This document shows, one piece after another, positions 1-12,504 of a stretch of DNA of 64,000 bases; position 1 is the first letter of the stretch; every line of letters begins with the position of its first letter. A model generated the notes under the pieces. The model was not told the origin of the DNA and ran no database searches. It was given only the letters and a program-made list of their open reading frames with translations. Made by a program: the position numbers and the translations under genes. Source of the stretch: Gymnogyps californianus. Its lineage: Eukaryota > Chordata > Aves > Accipitriformes > Cathartidae. Location: contig NC_059500.1 of assembly GCF_018139145.2 (NCBI RefSeq), positions 46,398,072-46,462,071 on the forward strand, written 5' to 3'.

Positions 1-331
1 GAATCTCTCTGCTCCAGCGCCTGGAGCACCTCCTCCCCCTCCTTCTTCACTGACCTTGGTGTCTGCGGAGTTGTTTCTCTCCCATATTCTCACTCCTCTC
101 TCTCGCTGCAACTGCTACTCCCCTGTAATTTCTTTTCCCTTTCTTAAATATGTTATCACAGAGGCGCTACCACTGTTGCTGATGGGCTCGGCCTTGGCCA
201 GCGGCGGGTCCGTCTTGGAACCTGCTGGCATTAACTTTATCGGACATAGGGGAAGCTTCTAGCAGCTTCTCACAGAAGCCACACCTGTAGCCCCACCCGC
301 TACCAAAACCTTGCCACACAAACTCAATACA
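1..331 (-). mobile_element. 5' part of an avian ERV long terminal repeat, cut by window edge
   Basis: Read on the minus strand the element begins with TGTATTGAGTTTGTGTGGCA at position 331 and runs left past base 1. The TG start, the GC-rich body with CpGs and the text around 170-300 match, from memory, a very common avian endogenous-retrovirus LTR of about 1 kb. A TATA-like TATTTAAG lies on the minus strand at 143-150, about 180 bp inside the 5' end, where a U3 promoter is expected. The purine-rich stretch near 10-50 (minus strand) fits the transcribed part of such an LTR. Only the 5' third is in the window, so I cannot tell whether this is a solo LTR or the edge of a provirus. Short open frames on both strands here are not genes. 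Confidence 0.7.
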
Positions 332-3300
332 TTCTTTTACGCAAAGCCTATATTCCAGGAACACAGCCCACAGTATTAAGTATGCTATGATATCATGCAG
401 CCATACCTCATTAGCTAAACAAATGATTCCAGTCCAATACTCAGTTCCAGAAACAAACTAATTCCTTTACTGCCTAAGACATGACAGAAAATGGGACTCT
501 CATTCTGTAAGTCCTTCCCAAGCAATGCTACTGTCCAGTATAAAAAAATCTTTCTCAATAATTATTTTCGTGCATAATTTTTGTTGTACTGAATTCTGCT
601 ATCCTAACTGCTAACCATACCTCAGAGGCTGGGAGGAACCATTAGGTCAAGCCATGGGACCCTAGTCTAGCTGTTGCAGCAACTGCTGTTAAGAAGAGGC
701 ACTACAAGAGAGCATACTTTAAGCAAGGCTTAAAATGCTATTTCCTCTTTTTATTATACATCTTTAATCCTCCCTCACCTTCTTCTAAATTGGAGTATGT
801 TACACAACAACTTCTGAAGACTATTACCCATCTTTCATTGGGAAAGAAAGAAACTGTGAACAACTGAATTATGAACAAGGGTCTCAACTTGGTCAAAGGA
901 CCAGAGTTATACAGGTGTTACTACACCTATCATCACGATGGGCATGACTTGCCCAGATCTGTACTAACTGGCTCGTGTCAGCTGACTTACTGCTAAAAAA
1001 TTGCAAGTGTACAGAATGAGAAGGAATCATGACTGTAGCTGCTAAAGAAAGGGGGGGCCTTGTAAGACTCTTAAGGCAAACACAATATGCTTTGGTGCTT
1101 GTAAATAATTATAAAGAGAGAGACAGTAACTGCTAATTTCAAGGTGTCTATTCTACTGGGTACATCATAAACCATGAAATTACACTGCTACTCTGCAATA
1201 TTTCCAGTGGCATTTGTACCGAGCGACAGAATATTCCTATTTATTTTAAATGAGCTGTATCATTCTATAATACCCTGGTGGTTTAAATTAGCAAAAACAG
1301 TGCAAACCAAGGAAAAAAAAAAGAACAACCTAATAACCCTCTGATTCAATACTACATCAATATAACATGAAAAATGGAAACATTTAGTCCTAATGATTCT
1401 GGATAGCCAGTTAGTTTAATGAAAAACTCTTTACATCATCTCTCATTTTGCACTTATTGGACATATTGGAGATGTCCCCCAGTCCGAGTCCTTTGGCTTT
1501 CCTTTTTGTTTTCAGGACTCAGCTGAACAGACTTTGGACTACCTGAAAAACAGATGGGTGCTTTTGTAAAGTTCCCTTCCTCCTGCCTTTTCACTGAAAG
1601 GTAGGTTTTCTGCAATGACATCAACATTGTGTTTCAAAGACATCGAACCCATAATCCAGTGGCGCTACTATTTCACTCCTCCTTTTCTGAAACAGCTGTT
1701 GATCACCTAATGTGAAGCCCTGATTGGCAGCAAGTAGAGAAATTATTTATTAATACATTTGAAGTAGCAGGTTGTGATCTGCAGAAATAACATTGGAAAC
1801 AGCTGCCTAAAAGTAACATGAAGATTCAGTGAATGTGACTCAGAAGGCTGTTCGATATGGTCAGAAAGTACATGACATGTATTTCTTGTCAGCTTATAAG
1901 AGCAGTTGCTATTACCGATCTTCAACAAGTCTAACACACTATGTCTAACAAAGCTAACAAGATCTTCCACTTTTTCCAGGCCAGCACAAAGAAATGTATT
2001 TTATGTAGTATATGAAAGTAAGTCCTAATGCTACACAACAAGCACACTCTGTGTGTGCAATAAACCTACATAAAATATTGACTAATACTTAAGGTCTTCT
2101 ATTTGTCTAGACTGTCCAGAAGAGCAGTCAAAATGTCACCATCCTGGTTATTGTTTAAACTGATTTTCAGTCCATCCTTTTTAAGGATTTGAGTCTGCTG
2201 ATAGTTTGAAGGTCAAGTGTGTCTTTTATTTTCAGAAGCTCTAAAGGGACTCTCTCAGGATTTCCTTTCACCCAGTGACTTCAAACCACACATCTGCTTT
2301 CTGCTGTCCTTGAAAGTTTTTAGAAAACACTGTATTTTACACTTCTACCGATCTAAATTAGCTATTCTAGTGCACTACTTTGGGGTTAAATGGTAAATAT
2401 AGGCCACTTCTGTTAAATTAGATAGTGCCATCTTTCTTCTCTAGTGATTTTCCTGCATAATAATGCAGTTCCTTTTGGGATTCAAATTCTGCTACAGGGT
2501 CACTCTCTGCCTGTTCCTTTCAAGGCAGTTTGAGTGATCCCCTATACAACACACCCTAACTGGTAGCAGTTTTCTCTCTGGACAGCTTGCTTTACTGTTA
2601 ATTTCTGATTTCAAACTTTTAATTTAATCATTGCTGGCCTCCAGTTCCCTTATCTCATTTATTAGTGAATTACCTTCTGAGACTCTATTTCTCCTGAGAG
2701 GAAGTGCTGCTTCTCTTTTCCGCTTTGCATAGACCAGTTGTTCAGACTAAACTTCATTTCCTTACCAAAAACATTCCACTTCCTAACTCTGTTTCTCTAC
2801 CTCACTGCTAATGGCAGCGTGTCATCACAGAGTAGAGTTACTCTGTAATCGTATCAAAACGGAATGGAGAAGTAGGTTTCGCAAAACACAGGTCATTCAT
2901 TATCACTGAAACTGTTTTTTGTAAGCCAATACGTTTTCTCAAATCAAGATCACAAACAAGGAAATACTGTGTTTTGTGTTTCTCTGAAGTTAAAGTTCAG
3001 ATTTAGCTCTTCAACTGCTCAGCTGGCTATGAATAAATACTAATTTTAATGCATTCATACCCAACTGCTGTCCTAGGCTAGTTGTGCCCAATTACAATTA
3101 CTTCCTTCCCTTCAGTACTCTGTTTGAATTGTACTTTCACTCTGTTAAGTCAAGTTGATGTAACTTAATTTTTCCCTCAATTCGAGGTTTCCAATCTGCC
3201 TTGCTATATGAAAGTCTTTTCTCCAAAAACCTTATTCTGATTGTGGTGTCTTTCAGTGCCTTTCTTGCTCTTCTGAAACAGCAGTTACAGAGTTTAGACA

Positions 3301-4065
3301 GTTCCTGGATTTTCCAGCAATTATCTCATTTGCTGTAGTGCACTTGATTGTACCATACTGCTTTATAGTTTTAGCAAATAAAAAGAATTACTTCTATTCT
3401 TTAGCTTCCCTATAACATGCGAGTAAAACAAAACAGCTTTTTGCTCTGATTCTGTTACAACCTACTCCAGAAACATGCAGATAATCAAACACCTCTTCAC
3501 TGCTGAACATCACTGATAAAGAAACCTTCTTGCCTCCATATGAAGGTCCTCTAACTGTAGGTCAAATGGCTTACAAATTATCAGCCTTCCCAGGTACTGC
3601 TAAGAGCTGCTAGAGGTCAAGAGCTGCATATGTGTAGAGGTACCTTGGTCAAACATTTGTGAAGTACTGCAAATAAAGGGCTTCTCAGCTTTTAGTTATT
3701 TCTAGCATTTTTTCATGGGACAATGCATAGCAGGTTCTGCAGTAGCTGGTGTCTTACATTCTTTCTTCCAGAGAAAAATACCTTCCCAGTTCAGCCTGTC
3801 CTGCCTGGCTCAGCATACATTGCACCCCGATGGACATGTAAAATAGACACTAGAAGCGAACTTTTTGAAAAATACTTCTAGAGAATAATACATACACCGG
3901 TCTTACGCAAACCTCATTGTTTACAGTCCTTTCTTATAAGAATGGTCTCTTCTGTAGCTTTGCCATGATCCCTGCTCTATTTCTTCTATACTGTTCTGGA
4001 CTTTAAGGAACAGGCAAAAAAGGTTTGCATTCAATACTGTCCTCGTACCTACATATTAGGAATAT
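332..4065. other. Unique AT-rich sequence, no gene recognised
   Basis: I see no open frame longer than about 75 codons that resembles a protein, no RNA gene and no recognisable transposon. The sequence is typical of bird intergenic or deep intronic DNA. Confidence 0.6.
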
Positions 4066-4117
4066 CTATGTGTGTATGCGTGTATGTACTTATGTATGTA
4101 CATTTATATATATACTT
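4066..4117. repeat. TG/TA-rich microsatellite
   Basis: An imperfect run of TG, TATG and TA units, ending in a short TATATATA stretch. It is alternating purine-pyrimidine over most of its length. Confidence 0.75.
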
Positions 4118-4721
4118 ACAGAGAGTCTAAATTTTGAGTGCTGCACAAATGTTGCCAAGAAGATTTCACACTGGTGACTTTTAGATAAAGACACATCACC
4201 TTATCACTTGTTCCTTACATATCAACGTATCCACTGATTGGATGCTTCACCACACAGGTATTTCCACTGGTTAGTGTCAGGCATCCATTTTCATACGTTA
4301 GCAGCCGTAACATTGCTAAACATCAACTTTGCAAGTATCTGAAAAACATAGCCTGACTTTACCAACCTTTTATGATGCTGTGAACATCCTTATTATTCAG
4401 TTTATAAACATGTAAAACTAATGCATGAATGTACTGCAAAGTCTTCTTCCTTCATTAAGACAGGACATGTATCTTATGTGAAGATAGATCATTATACTCT
4501 CATGAACATGACAGCAAGTTCTGCTGTAACAAACTGTCTTATGCAGGTTATGAAAGCTAACAGAATTTCAGCTTGGTCACTTGGAAGCCTAATTGTTTTC
4601 CCTTTTTGTACCTCCATGACTTTTACTGCCGAAAGCCACAAACAAATGTCTGAGCACAGCTGCTTTTGAATGAAACAGTTACAAACTTGAGTGATATCTT
4701 TATAATTACAAATGTCCTGTA

Positions 4722-4835
4722 AGAATACTTTATTCCCATTTTACAGATTGGAAACTGAGGCACAGTCTGTCCTGAAGTCACTCTTTAAGAAAATGGGTGA
4801 GAGAGGTAGCAGAAGCACCTCCTGCTTTCGCATTT
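4722..4835 (-). mobile_element. MIR-type SINE relic
   Basis: The segment TCCCATTTTACAGATTGG followed by GAAACTGAGGCACAG matches the reverse complement of the conserved MIR core (consensus text ...CTGTGCCTCAGTTTCC-TCATCTGTAAAATGGG..., recalled). The following GTCACTCTTTAAG fits the place where the consensus reads as a remnant of the 'tcacacagc' segment, and similarity fades after about 4800. Such ancient amniote SINE relics are expected at low density in birds. The right boundary is uncertain. Confidence 0.55.
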
Positions 4836-7800
4836 ATACTCCAGTATCTGCCAGAGGGCAAGAGCCAAGACTCAGGCTTGTGCTTTCTCTTCTGCCATGT
4901 CCCAGAGCCCACTTGAAGGCTCTACCGCAGCAAAGGTTCATGTCCTAGCAACTTGGAACAGGCGCAGACACAAAATGTGCTGTAAGTCTACCCTGCATGT
5001 CTTCTTGAAAGTGAATGACAAAGAAATAAACTGTACCAAGGCCTGCTAAGGTCAAGGTGCCACAGTCACTGAGCCATCATCCCCTTTCTCAGAGCAAATA
5101 CCTGGTCAGTTACATCCTGAATAACTGGCATCACAGAACCAGCTGTGTTTAAAACCTGAAGGTAGTCTAGCAATCATTTTGTTTTATCAGTCTCTCTGTG
5201 CTAGTAGCTGCTGACAGTTGTTCATGCCTTATAATGTAAACTGTGGCTTTTAAATCATCTCAGTACTATGCAAGTCTTGTACCTATTCTTAACTTACTGA
5301 TATAATGACAGCTGAGATCTCTTTCCTCTAGGATGTCTTAGATAAGATATCTAATAGATGATCTCTTGGATAAAAATAGACTAGAGGGAATCAGAAGGCC
5401 AAGGCAGCACAAAGTTCACAAAGAGCCAAACGACATAAACATTTCTTGATCACTAACCTTAGTAACAGGCTGTACCAGTTTAATATACCTGCCTCCCTAT
5501 GTTTCTTTACCAATATTGCCATATTTAAATGATTCCTCCTCCTTCCTATTAAAAAATCCCAACAGAAACAGAGAAACCTCAGAGACTTAAAATCACGTCA
5601 AAGGGCCAGCTAACGGGGTGAGTAATTTGCATGTTTGTAACTGCAACACCCTGCCACAAAACAGGACAGTGAACACCTCTTAACTTTACAAGACCCTTTT
5701 TTCCCCAAAACTCTATTGTTTCAGAGAGTTGTAGAAATACAAGGCTTTTCAACATGTTTCTCTGAACTTGTCGTATACAGACATTACACACAATTTTTAT
5801 AAGAACCTAATCTTACAAGGTCTTACTAGAAGTGGCTAATATTTAAACTAGGAAGGATATATCAGCATGCCTGAAGCAGTAAAACATGACACACTAGTTC
5901 AAAACTGAACATAACAAAGCACACAAAGAGACTTGTAACTCTCTCTCTGAAAAAAAGTTTGAAATGAAAATGGCAGGTTTTTCCTACTCTGTTTATCCAG
6001 AAAAAAATGTTGGTTTCCATTGGTCTTAAATTAACATCCTTACTGACAGCCCGCTCCTGATATCTTTTTACATTAACATTTTCCCATTCTTAGAAGTTTC
6101 TAAGTATGTGCACCAATCTTGAAATCAATTAATGCCCAAGTGGGATCCTTAAGCAATCCTCCTTCTTGAAGAAACAAGTGACTCACAAAATAATACACTC
6201 ATCTGCTGTTCTACCCCAGCATGGCCACATTTGACCTTATGATCAACAGTGAAGCAGAAAGTCACATTTCCTCTGCTTCGCAGTACAGATTTATTTTTAA
6301 GCTTGTAGTGTTAGTAATTTTTATCCCTTTAGAGGGTCTGCTGTTTAGGAGAAGTAGACTAATACTTTACAATAACTGTAATAACTGCAATAACTGTAAG
6401 CATGATGCTGTATATGTGGATAGAGCAAGAAAACAGCATCAGAAAAAATATCAGAACAAAGGAATTTGAGACTTATAAAACACAGAACTCCTGTTAACTT
6501 CATTATTTTCATGTTTTTTAAAGTAAATGAATCTCTAGTAAGTACTTAAAATAGTGGTAAATGGATACAAGCAACTGACTTTATCTAACTGACTAAATCA
6601 GATGCAATGATTGCAGTCAGGCCATTCACAGATGAAGTACTTATGCCATATAGTGAAAATTAACTGACAACTCAGGTGATTGAGTGGAGTCTGGAGAAAA
6701 GAGTGCCTCTGGGAATAACCCATCTAATGAGAATCCCCGCACAGAGTGAAGTCAGATGTGTTCGATGCATTTTCTCTGGAACTCTCTCAGGAGTTAGTAA
6801 GCTGAGGTGATCTCTAAGTTCTTCAAAAGAGTGTACCCTAATCCACATTAAGTCTGTAAACTACCTTGAGCAAACCCCTTATTCACAACGAATGGTCACC
6901 AATTGCTTTAATAGCCATATCACGTCTAAGCTGCTGAGATCCTCAATTCTTCCTTGGTCCCTTGTGGCTAACTTACAGCCATAATATATGCTTAATTTAT
7001 TACTATTACAGGGGTTAGTGGAGGGGCCAGAGATCTGCCCAGTGATATTGGAGTTTGCTACAAAAAATCAGAGAAAATCACTTGTGCCTTGTTCATTACA
7101 AGTGCAAAATTAATAACCTTTTATTTGCCTCAACCCTGTAAAACATTCCAGTTCTAACTTGCTTAGAAAATTTTTGTTTGCTCCAAGTACACCTACAGGA
7201 ATTTTATTATAATACCCAAGACAGCAACCAAATAACTGCAAATCATGGGAATCACCTTCTGAAATCACCCATGCTCTTGAATTCCTAACAACTGAGAAGA
7301 GCTCAGCGCTGACAATTAGAATAACTGTTTCGTGCCTGCAGCGTGTGACTGTGGAGATACCACTTGAGCAACTATTTAGAAAGCAAAAAGCTGAGATTGC
7401 AGTTATACTATGCAACTCTAAACATTTTGAGAAGTCATTGACATGGCTTCAGTCTGAACAAAAAACAGTTTTCAGGCAGCCTAGGCGAAGCAAATAGCTT
7501 TCTGCAGCCTCACCATTTCTGCACCTGGCTTTGCTCACTACCTCAGCTGTTCATTACCTAACACAAAGTAAATTTACATGTTGCCTGTCTGCAATATAAT
7601 AGAGGCACTGTTTGGGTTCTGAAGTGGTTCATTCCTGCAGTTGGCTCTGCACCGTACATCTGTCTGGCAGAAGAATAACAACCTGGATCAAAGAGAGAAG
7701 AGTCTCTCGCAGAGTTTATAAGTATTCTGAAATATTCCATGTGCTTGTCCAGTGAGCAGGTGCTTGAAGTTAAAAGATATGGTGGGGAGACCAGGATGTG

Positions 7801-9359
7801 AACTGTAAACAGTTCAGTTTCTCTTCACTCCCCAGAAACAGTCATTTCTTAAGGCTAAATACCAAGATACTATGACTTTGTAGATACTTTAGTGCTAAAA
7901 TGTCATGAAAAAGATATATCCATGACATGATTAGAGAATAAAGGACTGTCAAGTTGGAAGGACAAAGTTAGTAAGCTATTAAAAAAATATATAATTTGTT
8001 AATAGGTGTTGACATAAAATTTGTCTTTGCAGAACAGAAAATGTATGGACCTTTTAGTAGTTACACAACTTTTTCATATTATACAATAAGTATGTATTTG
8101 CAAATGCACATAAAGAATAGAGTATTATATGTATATATTTCCATGTCAGTGATTTTCCTCTTTCCACTGGGAGTAATAACCTTCTATACTTCAAGAACTG
8201 AAGAGATTTTTGTTTCTTTTTCTAAAAAGAATTAGATGCAGGCAGCTTCAAGTGTGGGTATGACCGATGGGAGTAAAAAGGTCCCTCAAAATAAGATCTC
8301 TGATGAGCCACAAGTAATTCATCCTGCAAACGTTATCTATCAATCTATGGATTAATTTTCCTTAAAAAGCCCCACAACAGTATTAGTTAACACTCGACCT
8401 ACAAACTTATGATTCTTCAGTTATCCAATGGAAAAGTAACCAGCAGAAACTTGTTTGCTCAAACTTGTTCTCAAATTCATCCCCACCTGCTTCTGGTGAA
8501 CATCACAGTTTCTCATGTCTGAATAAAATAGCTTTAGGATTTATGTAGAAGAAGTCATAAAGAGTTTCAGATGTCACCATAGTTCTTAAAATAGTATTTT
8601 CTAATAGAGAGGACTGGATATAAATCGCAAGGATCAGAAAGGCATAATTGTGTATCATGTAGTTCTGTACATGTACTACATGTAATTCTGTGAACTGCTT
8701 ATCTTGTGGTAGTAGACTAATTAAGAATCCTGAGGGAAGGAACTTAAGAGCAATACAGCAACATCAGTGAAAACTGAGTGAAGTAAGAAGTATCTTTTGA
8801 ACACATCTGAAATTATATGACCCCGCAGCTGAATAGCTGTCCATTGGTTTTCAAAGAGTTGAAACGTCAGGCAGCATCTGCATAGACACCACATTGTATG
8901 AGTATTTGTAATTGCTCGCATAACCATTTGGACATGGTTCACTTTTTCAAAGCAATAATTAAAAGAACAACCTTATCCATATTCTTACTCGGTAATATTG
9001 TTGTGGACTTCTACATTGTTAGCTTATTAAAAATGTAGCAAAGGAAGTATATTTAATATGTTATGGATATATACAAGCATATTTACACGCCACTTGATGT
9101 CCTGAGCCATCTGCTGTTCACCTATCATGAAGGGGATGGAGAAGATGAGCTAATTCTGACAAGATAAAATGAAGCATAGGAAAGAGCCACTACATGAAGT
9201 GTATGAAGCTGGGAAAACTGTAAGAACATAAATGTACTTAATTGCTTTGTAGAAGACACTCACTGTTCACCTCAGACCAAGTTGGCATAGGTTTACTTAA
9301 TGGTTGTTTTAAAGTTATTTTGAAAGGCCGTCACCATAGCTCAGCTCTGGGTCTGGATT
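4836..9359. other. Unique AT-rich sequence, no gene recognised
   Basis: No coding gene, RNA gene or transposon is evident. The only structure noticed is three tandem copies of a 9-mer (AATAACTGT, AATAACTGC, AATAACTGT) at 6371-6397. Open frames of 60-100 codons, for example 7110-7415 on the minus strand, have no recognisable domain. Confidence 0.55.
6371..6397. repeat. 9-bp tandem repeat, three copies
   Basis: The unit AATAACTGT occurs three times head to tail at 6371, 6380 and 6389, with one base change in the middle copy. Confidence 0.8.
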
Positions 9360-10410
9360 ACAGAATCATTGAATAACAGGCTGGCAAGGATCTCTGGAGA
9401 CCAGCTGGTCCTAGCCCTGCTAGAACTAAAGAAGGTTTCCCAGTGCCTTGTCCAGGTCAGTTTTGATTATCTCCAAGGAAGGAGACTACACAAACTCTCT
9501 GGCCAAGCTGTTGCAGTGTGTGACCGCCTGCTTTGTGACAATATTATTCCTGATATCTAATTGGAATTTCCCTTGATACAACTTATCTCTTGTCTCTTTT
9601 CCTGTCACCTTGTCCATACATCTCCAAGAAGAGTCTGAGCTTGTCTTTTCTAACATCAGGCATGGAATAAAGTCAGCTCTAGTCTTCCCTTAGTGTTCTT
9701 GTCTCAAGGCACAACAAACCCGATTGCCTTAGCTTCTCCTCACACGTTGTGCTTCAGCCCCCTAAACATCTCAGTAGCCCTCCACTGAACTTGCACTGGT
9801 ATGTCAATGATCTTCTTGTACTGGGGAGTGCACAACGAGACTCTGCTGCAGTTGCAATCTCACAAGTGTGAAACAGGAAAAAAATAACTTCCTTCCACTT
9901 ATTTAGTAGACTTTTGCTAACACAGTGCAGGATGCAGATGGCCTTCAAGCCTGCCAGGACACACCCTGAATTGTGTTCAGCTTGTCTACCGGGACATCTT
10001 AAGTCCTTTTTTCCAGCGCTGCCTTCTAGCTAGTTGGTACCCTGTACTGCTGCATGGGATTATTCTAGCCTAGACTAAAGACTTGGCATTTGCCTTTAAT
10101 AAGCTTCAAGAAGTTCATGTCAACCCAGTTCTCCAGAATGCCAAAGTCTATCTGGTTAGCAGTCCTGCTCTCCACCATAACATCTCCTCCTTCCAGTTTG
10201 CTGTCATCTGCAAGTGTGCCAGGAGTGCACTCTGTCCCATTGCCCAGGTTAATAATGAAGAGGTTAAATAGCGCCAGCCCCTGAGAAACACTGCTAGTAG
10301 CTGGATGGTAGTTGGATTTTGCAACCTCAAGTTTGTGAACTTCCATAACGTTCAAAAACAGAACAGTGTGAGAAGCCCAGCCTTGAACACATGGCAGAGT
10401 TATGCTTTTG
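9360..10410 (-). mobile_element. Old 5'-truncated CR1 LINE
   Basis: The 3' end is at the left (CAGAATCATTGAATAACAGG from 9360), in the inverted orientation of a CR1 tail, but the octamer repeat itself has decayed. The body is a heavily mutated CR1 ORF2 running leftward: a reverse transcriptase palm remnant sits at about 10065-10350. The right edge, where the element was truncated at its 5' end, is hard to place and may lie anywhere between 10350 and 10480. This is the most diverged of the three CR1 copies, so probably the oldest insertion. Confidence 0.8.
10065..10407 (-). pseudogene. CR1 reverse transcriptase remnant (palm motifs B and C)
   Basis: This is a broken piece of the CR1 ORF2 protein, which copies CR1 RNA into DNA at a nicked target. 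The frame keeps a degenerate form of the conserved SGVPQGSVLGP motif (SSVSQGLALF), then an aligned ECT..TLADDSKLEGG where CR1 has [15 protein letters not shown], so the two catalytic aspartates of the xxDD box remain. It continues with a match to the [21 protein letters not shown] region (NWVDMNFLKLIKGKCQVFSLG) before a stop. Everything upstream, including fingers and endonuclease, is missing. The frame is open by chance survival for about 114 codons; it cannot encode a working enzyme. The neighbouring left part of the element carries the thumb and 3' untranslated sequence in several frames. Confidence 0.75.
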
Positions 10411-10905
10411 CAGCATCCTCTGCCCATCTGAATGTGGGACCAGATGGGCTCCACAGCCTCTTCTGGGTACCTCAGCATCCTAAATTTAGAAAATGCTAAT
10501 TATGATAAAGCAGTCTGGAAAATTAATTTCCACAGACACCAGTGAGGGATGAATGGGAAAACAACCCATGGATACGAAGTCAATAATTTCTGATAGTTTT
10601 TCACTGGGCGGGGCAGTAGTTCAGCTATTTTTACTTTTTTACTGTTGAAGACAAAACAGTCTCTGGCTGTGAGGAAGGTCCCAGAACCACTCGCAGACAA
10701 GTGGGACCAACTGAACTGCTGTGAGGTGCAATTCATTTCCTGCTATATCACGGTCCACCCATTTCACTGGAGCATGCAAGCAAACCAAAATAACTTACCA
10801 GTACAATTTCTGATATGGTGAAACCCCATTAAAGATATAACATGCTCTAAGTGGGCACTTACTTAAGAAAAAAGGAATATCATTAAATAACTAAAGAAAA
10901 CAAAG

Positions 10906-10950
10906 CATTTCTGAGAGTTAAATATTTCTGAGACATTTCTGAGAGTTAAA
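10906..10950. repeat. Short direct repeat, period 28
   Basis: CATTTCTGAGAGTTAAA occurs exactly at 10906-10922 and again at 10934-10950, with a further partial copy of TTTCTGAGA between them. It looks like a local tandem duplication. Confidence 0.8.
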
Positions 10951-11290
10951 AACTAGTAATTAATTTAAGAGAACAGTAGTATATTTTGAAAGCAAAAAAG
11001 ACAGCGTAAAAAAATAAATGGAGAGAGGCAGGAGGTTTGCATATATGTACCAGCTGCTAGGACCTACTGACTCACATTTACTGTTATCCAGATGGTCTTT
11101 TTAGAGCTTTAGTGGATGCTAATTCATTACGCCTAATACCTTGGAAAATAAATCTGAAACGTTAACCCAGAACATAATGAAAAAAAGGGAGGAAAGAAGG
11201 GGAAGATAGAAAAATAAAGGATGTAAACACACTGAAGTAAATTATTTCATTTTTGTTCCTTAAATGTAATTTAAAAAGGAAAAGGGGAAG

Positions 11291-11305
11291 AAAAAAAAAA
11301 AAAAA
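11291..11305. repeat. Poly-A run (A15)
   Basis: Fifteen adenines in a row. There is no recognisable retrotransposon body next to it. Confidence 0.9.
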
Positions 11306-12363
11306 GGTTGTGCTAACTTCCAAGAGATTCCAGATGGGATACTCAGTCATTTCTTTTATTTCCCAGACACAGCAAACTCTCCAGTTTTCTGAGGTGGTTT
11401 CATCATCTTGGACAATGTGATCTTAAAGTGTAAATAATGTTGAACTGATGACTTCAATGGCTTTTTGTGTATTGCACCATTGCATATGATATTGCTGTTC
11501 AATGCTGTAATTTACAACATAGATTTTATCAGTTTGCTGTAAAAGTCAGAAACAAGAAAAAAAATCCAGGGACAAAGGACCAAATTTAGAGATGATCTTA
11601 GGAGAATGATTAATGAGTCAAAATTTTATTAATTTTAAACATAAAAACCACAAGCAGTTGCTTGAAAGGAAACAAAATACTCAGCATTTGATAAAGAAAA
11701 TTGATCTGAACTTTTATTTTTGCCATATAAATTCTCAGGAAGAGAAACAGAATTTACAATAGGACTGTGACTTTAATTTTCATAAAAGCTTCAAAAGGGA
11801 AGAGGAGGCAGAGCTAGCATGCAATGAACATGCATTTAGATAAGTTTAAACTTCTTCCTTGCTCCTTCAGCACACTCTTGAATGCCATGATTACACTGAG
11901 TCCATTCCTTTTTAAATGTAAATGTTTAAAATATTTTGTTCAGGAAATTACTAAATATTATTGTCATTTTTCTTTCCTCAGAATGATCAAGTGTTGCCAC
12001 AGATTTTGGAGAAGACAGAGACAAAGTTGCCCAGGGCAAAGCAAAAACCAGCCTGATGAGTCTTGTTCACTATTTACCATTTGAGCTGAATGGATCTGTC
12101 ATGACAAGTCAAAGAAAGCACAAGGTACTCTCTACTTGCATAGGATTTTGAATCACGCTGGCATCACTGAGAAGTCTGATAGGTGGCACAGCAAACAACA
12201 TGACAAGCCAGGGTTGATGCAAATCATGTCATCATGCTGGGAAAGGTCATGGGGAACATAGAAAACTGAGGCAGAGCAGCAGGTGAAATTAAGGTCAGAG
12301 AGCCTGGAACAGGAAAGGACCTAGAGCTGGGTGAAATAGTGTCGGGTTTGCTTGTGACTATTT

Positions 12364-12504
12364 GGGAAAGACGGGAGAAGAGAAGGGAGAAAAAAGATAG
12401 CAATCCCTTCTGCAGGAAAGGGCCAGCCTCCACAAGGAGCTGCCACTCTCTATCCCAGCCCTTCCTTCCCTCCTTCCCTCCCATCCTCCTTCCCTCTCTT
12501 TTTA
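12364..12504. repeat. Purine tract followed by CCTT-rich polypyrimidine tract
   Basis: An almost pure purine stretch at 12364-12398 is followed at 12457-12504 by an almost pure pyrimidine stretch built of CCTT and CCCT units. The second tract ends in TTTTTACAG at 12507, so it also reads as a strong splice-acceptor-like signal on the plus strand. The 110-codon minus-strand frame over this region is low-complexity and not credible as a gene. Confidence 0.7.

Noticed and set aside
8655..8700. Palindromic CATGTAG/CTACATG text
   Set aside because: Arms are short and made of simple TACATG words, common by chance in AT-rich DNA.
11824..12084. 86-codon frame with a strong internal acceptor (TTTTTCTTTCCTCAG ending 11981)
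   Set aside because: The frame after the acceptor is short, basic and unlike a known protein, the alternative phase stops after 24 codons, and no donor or partner exon was found.
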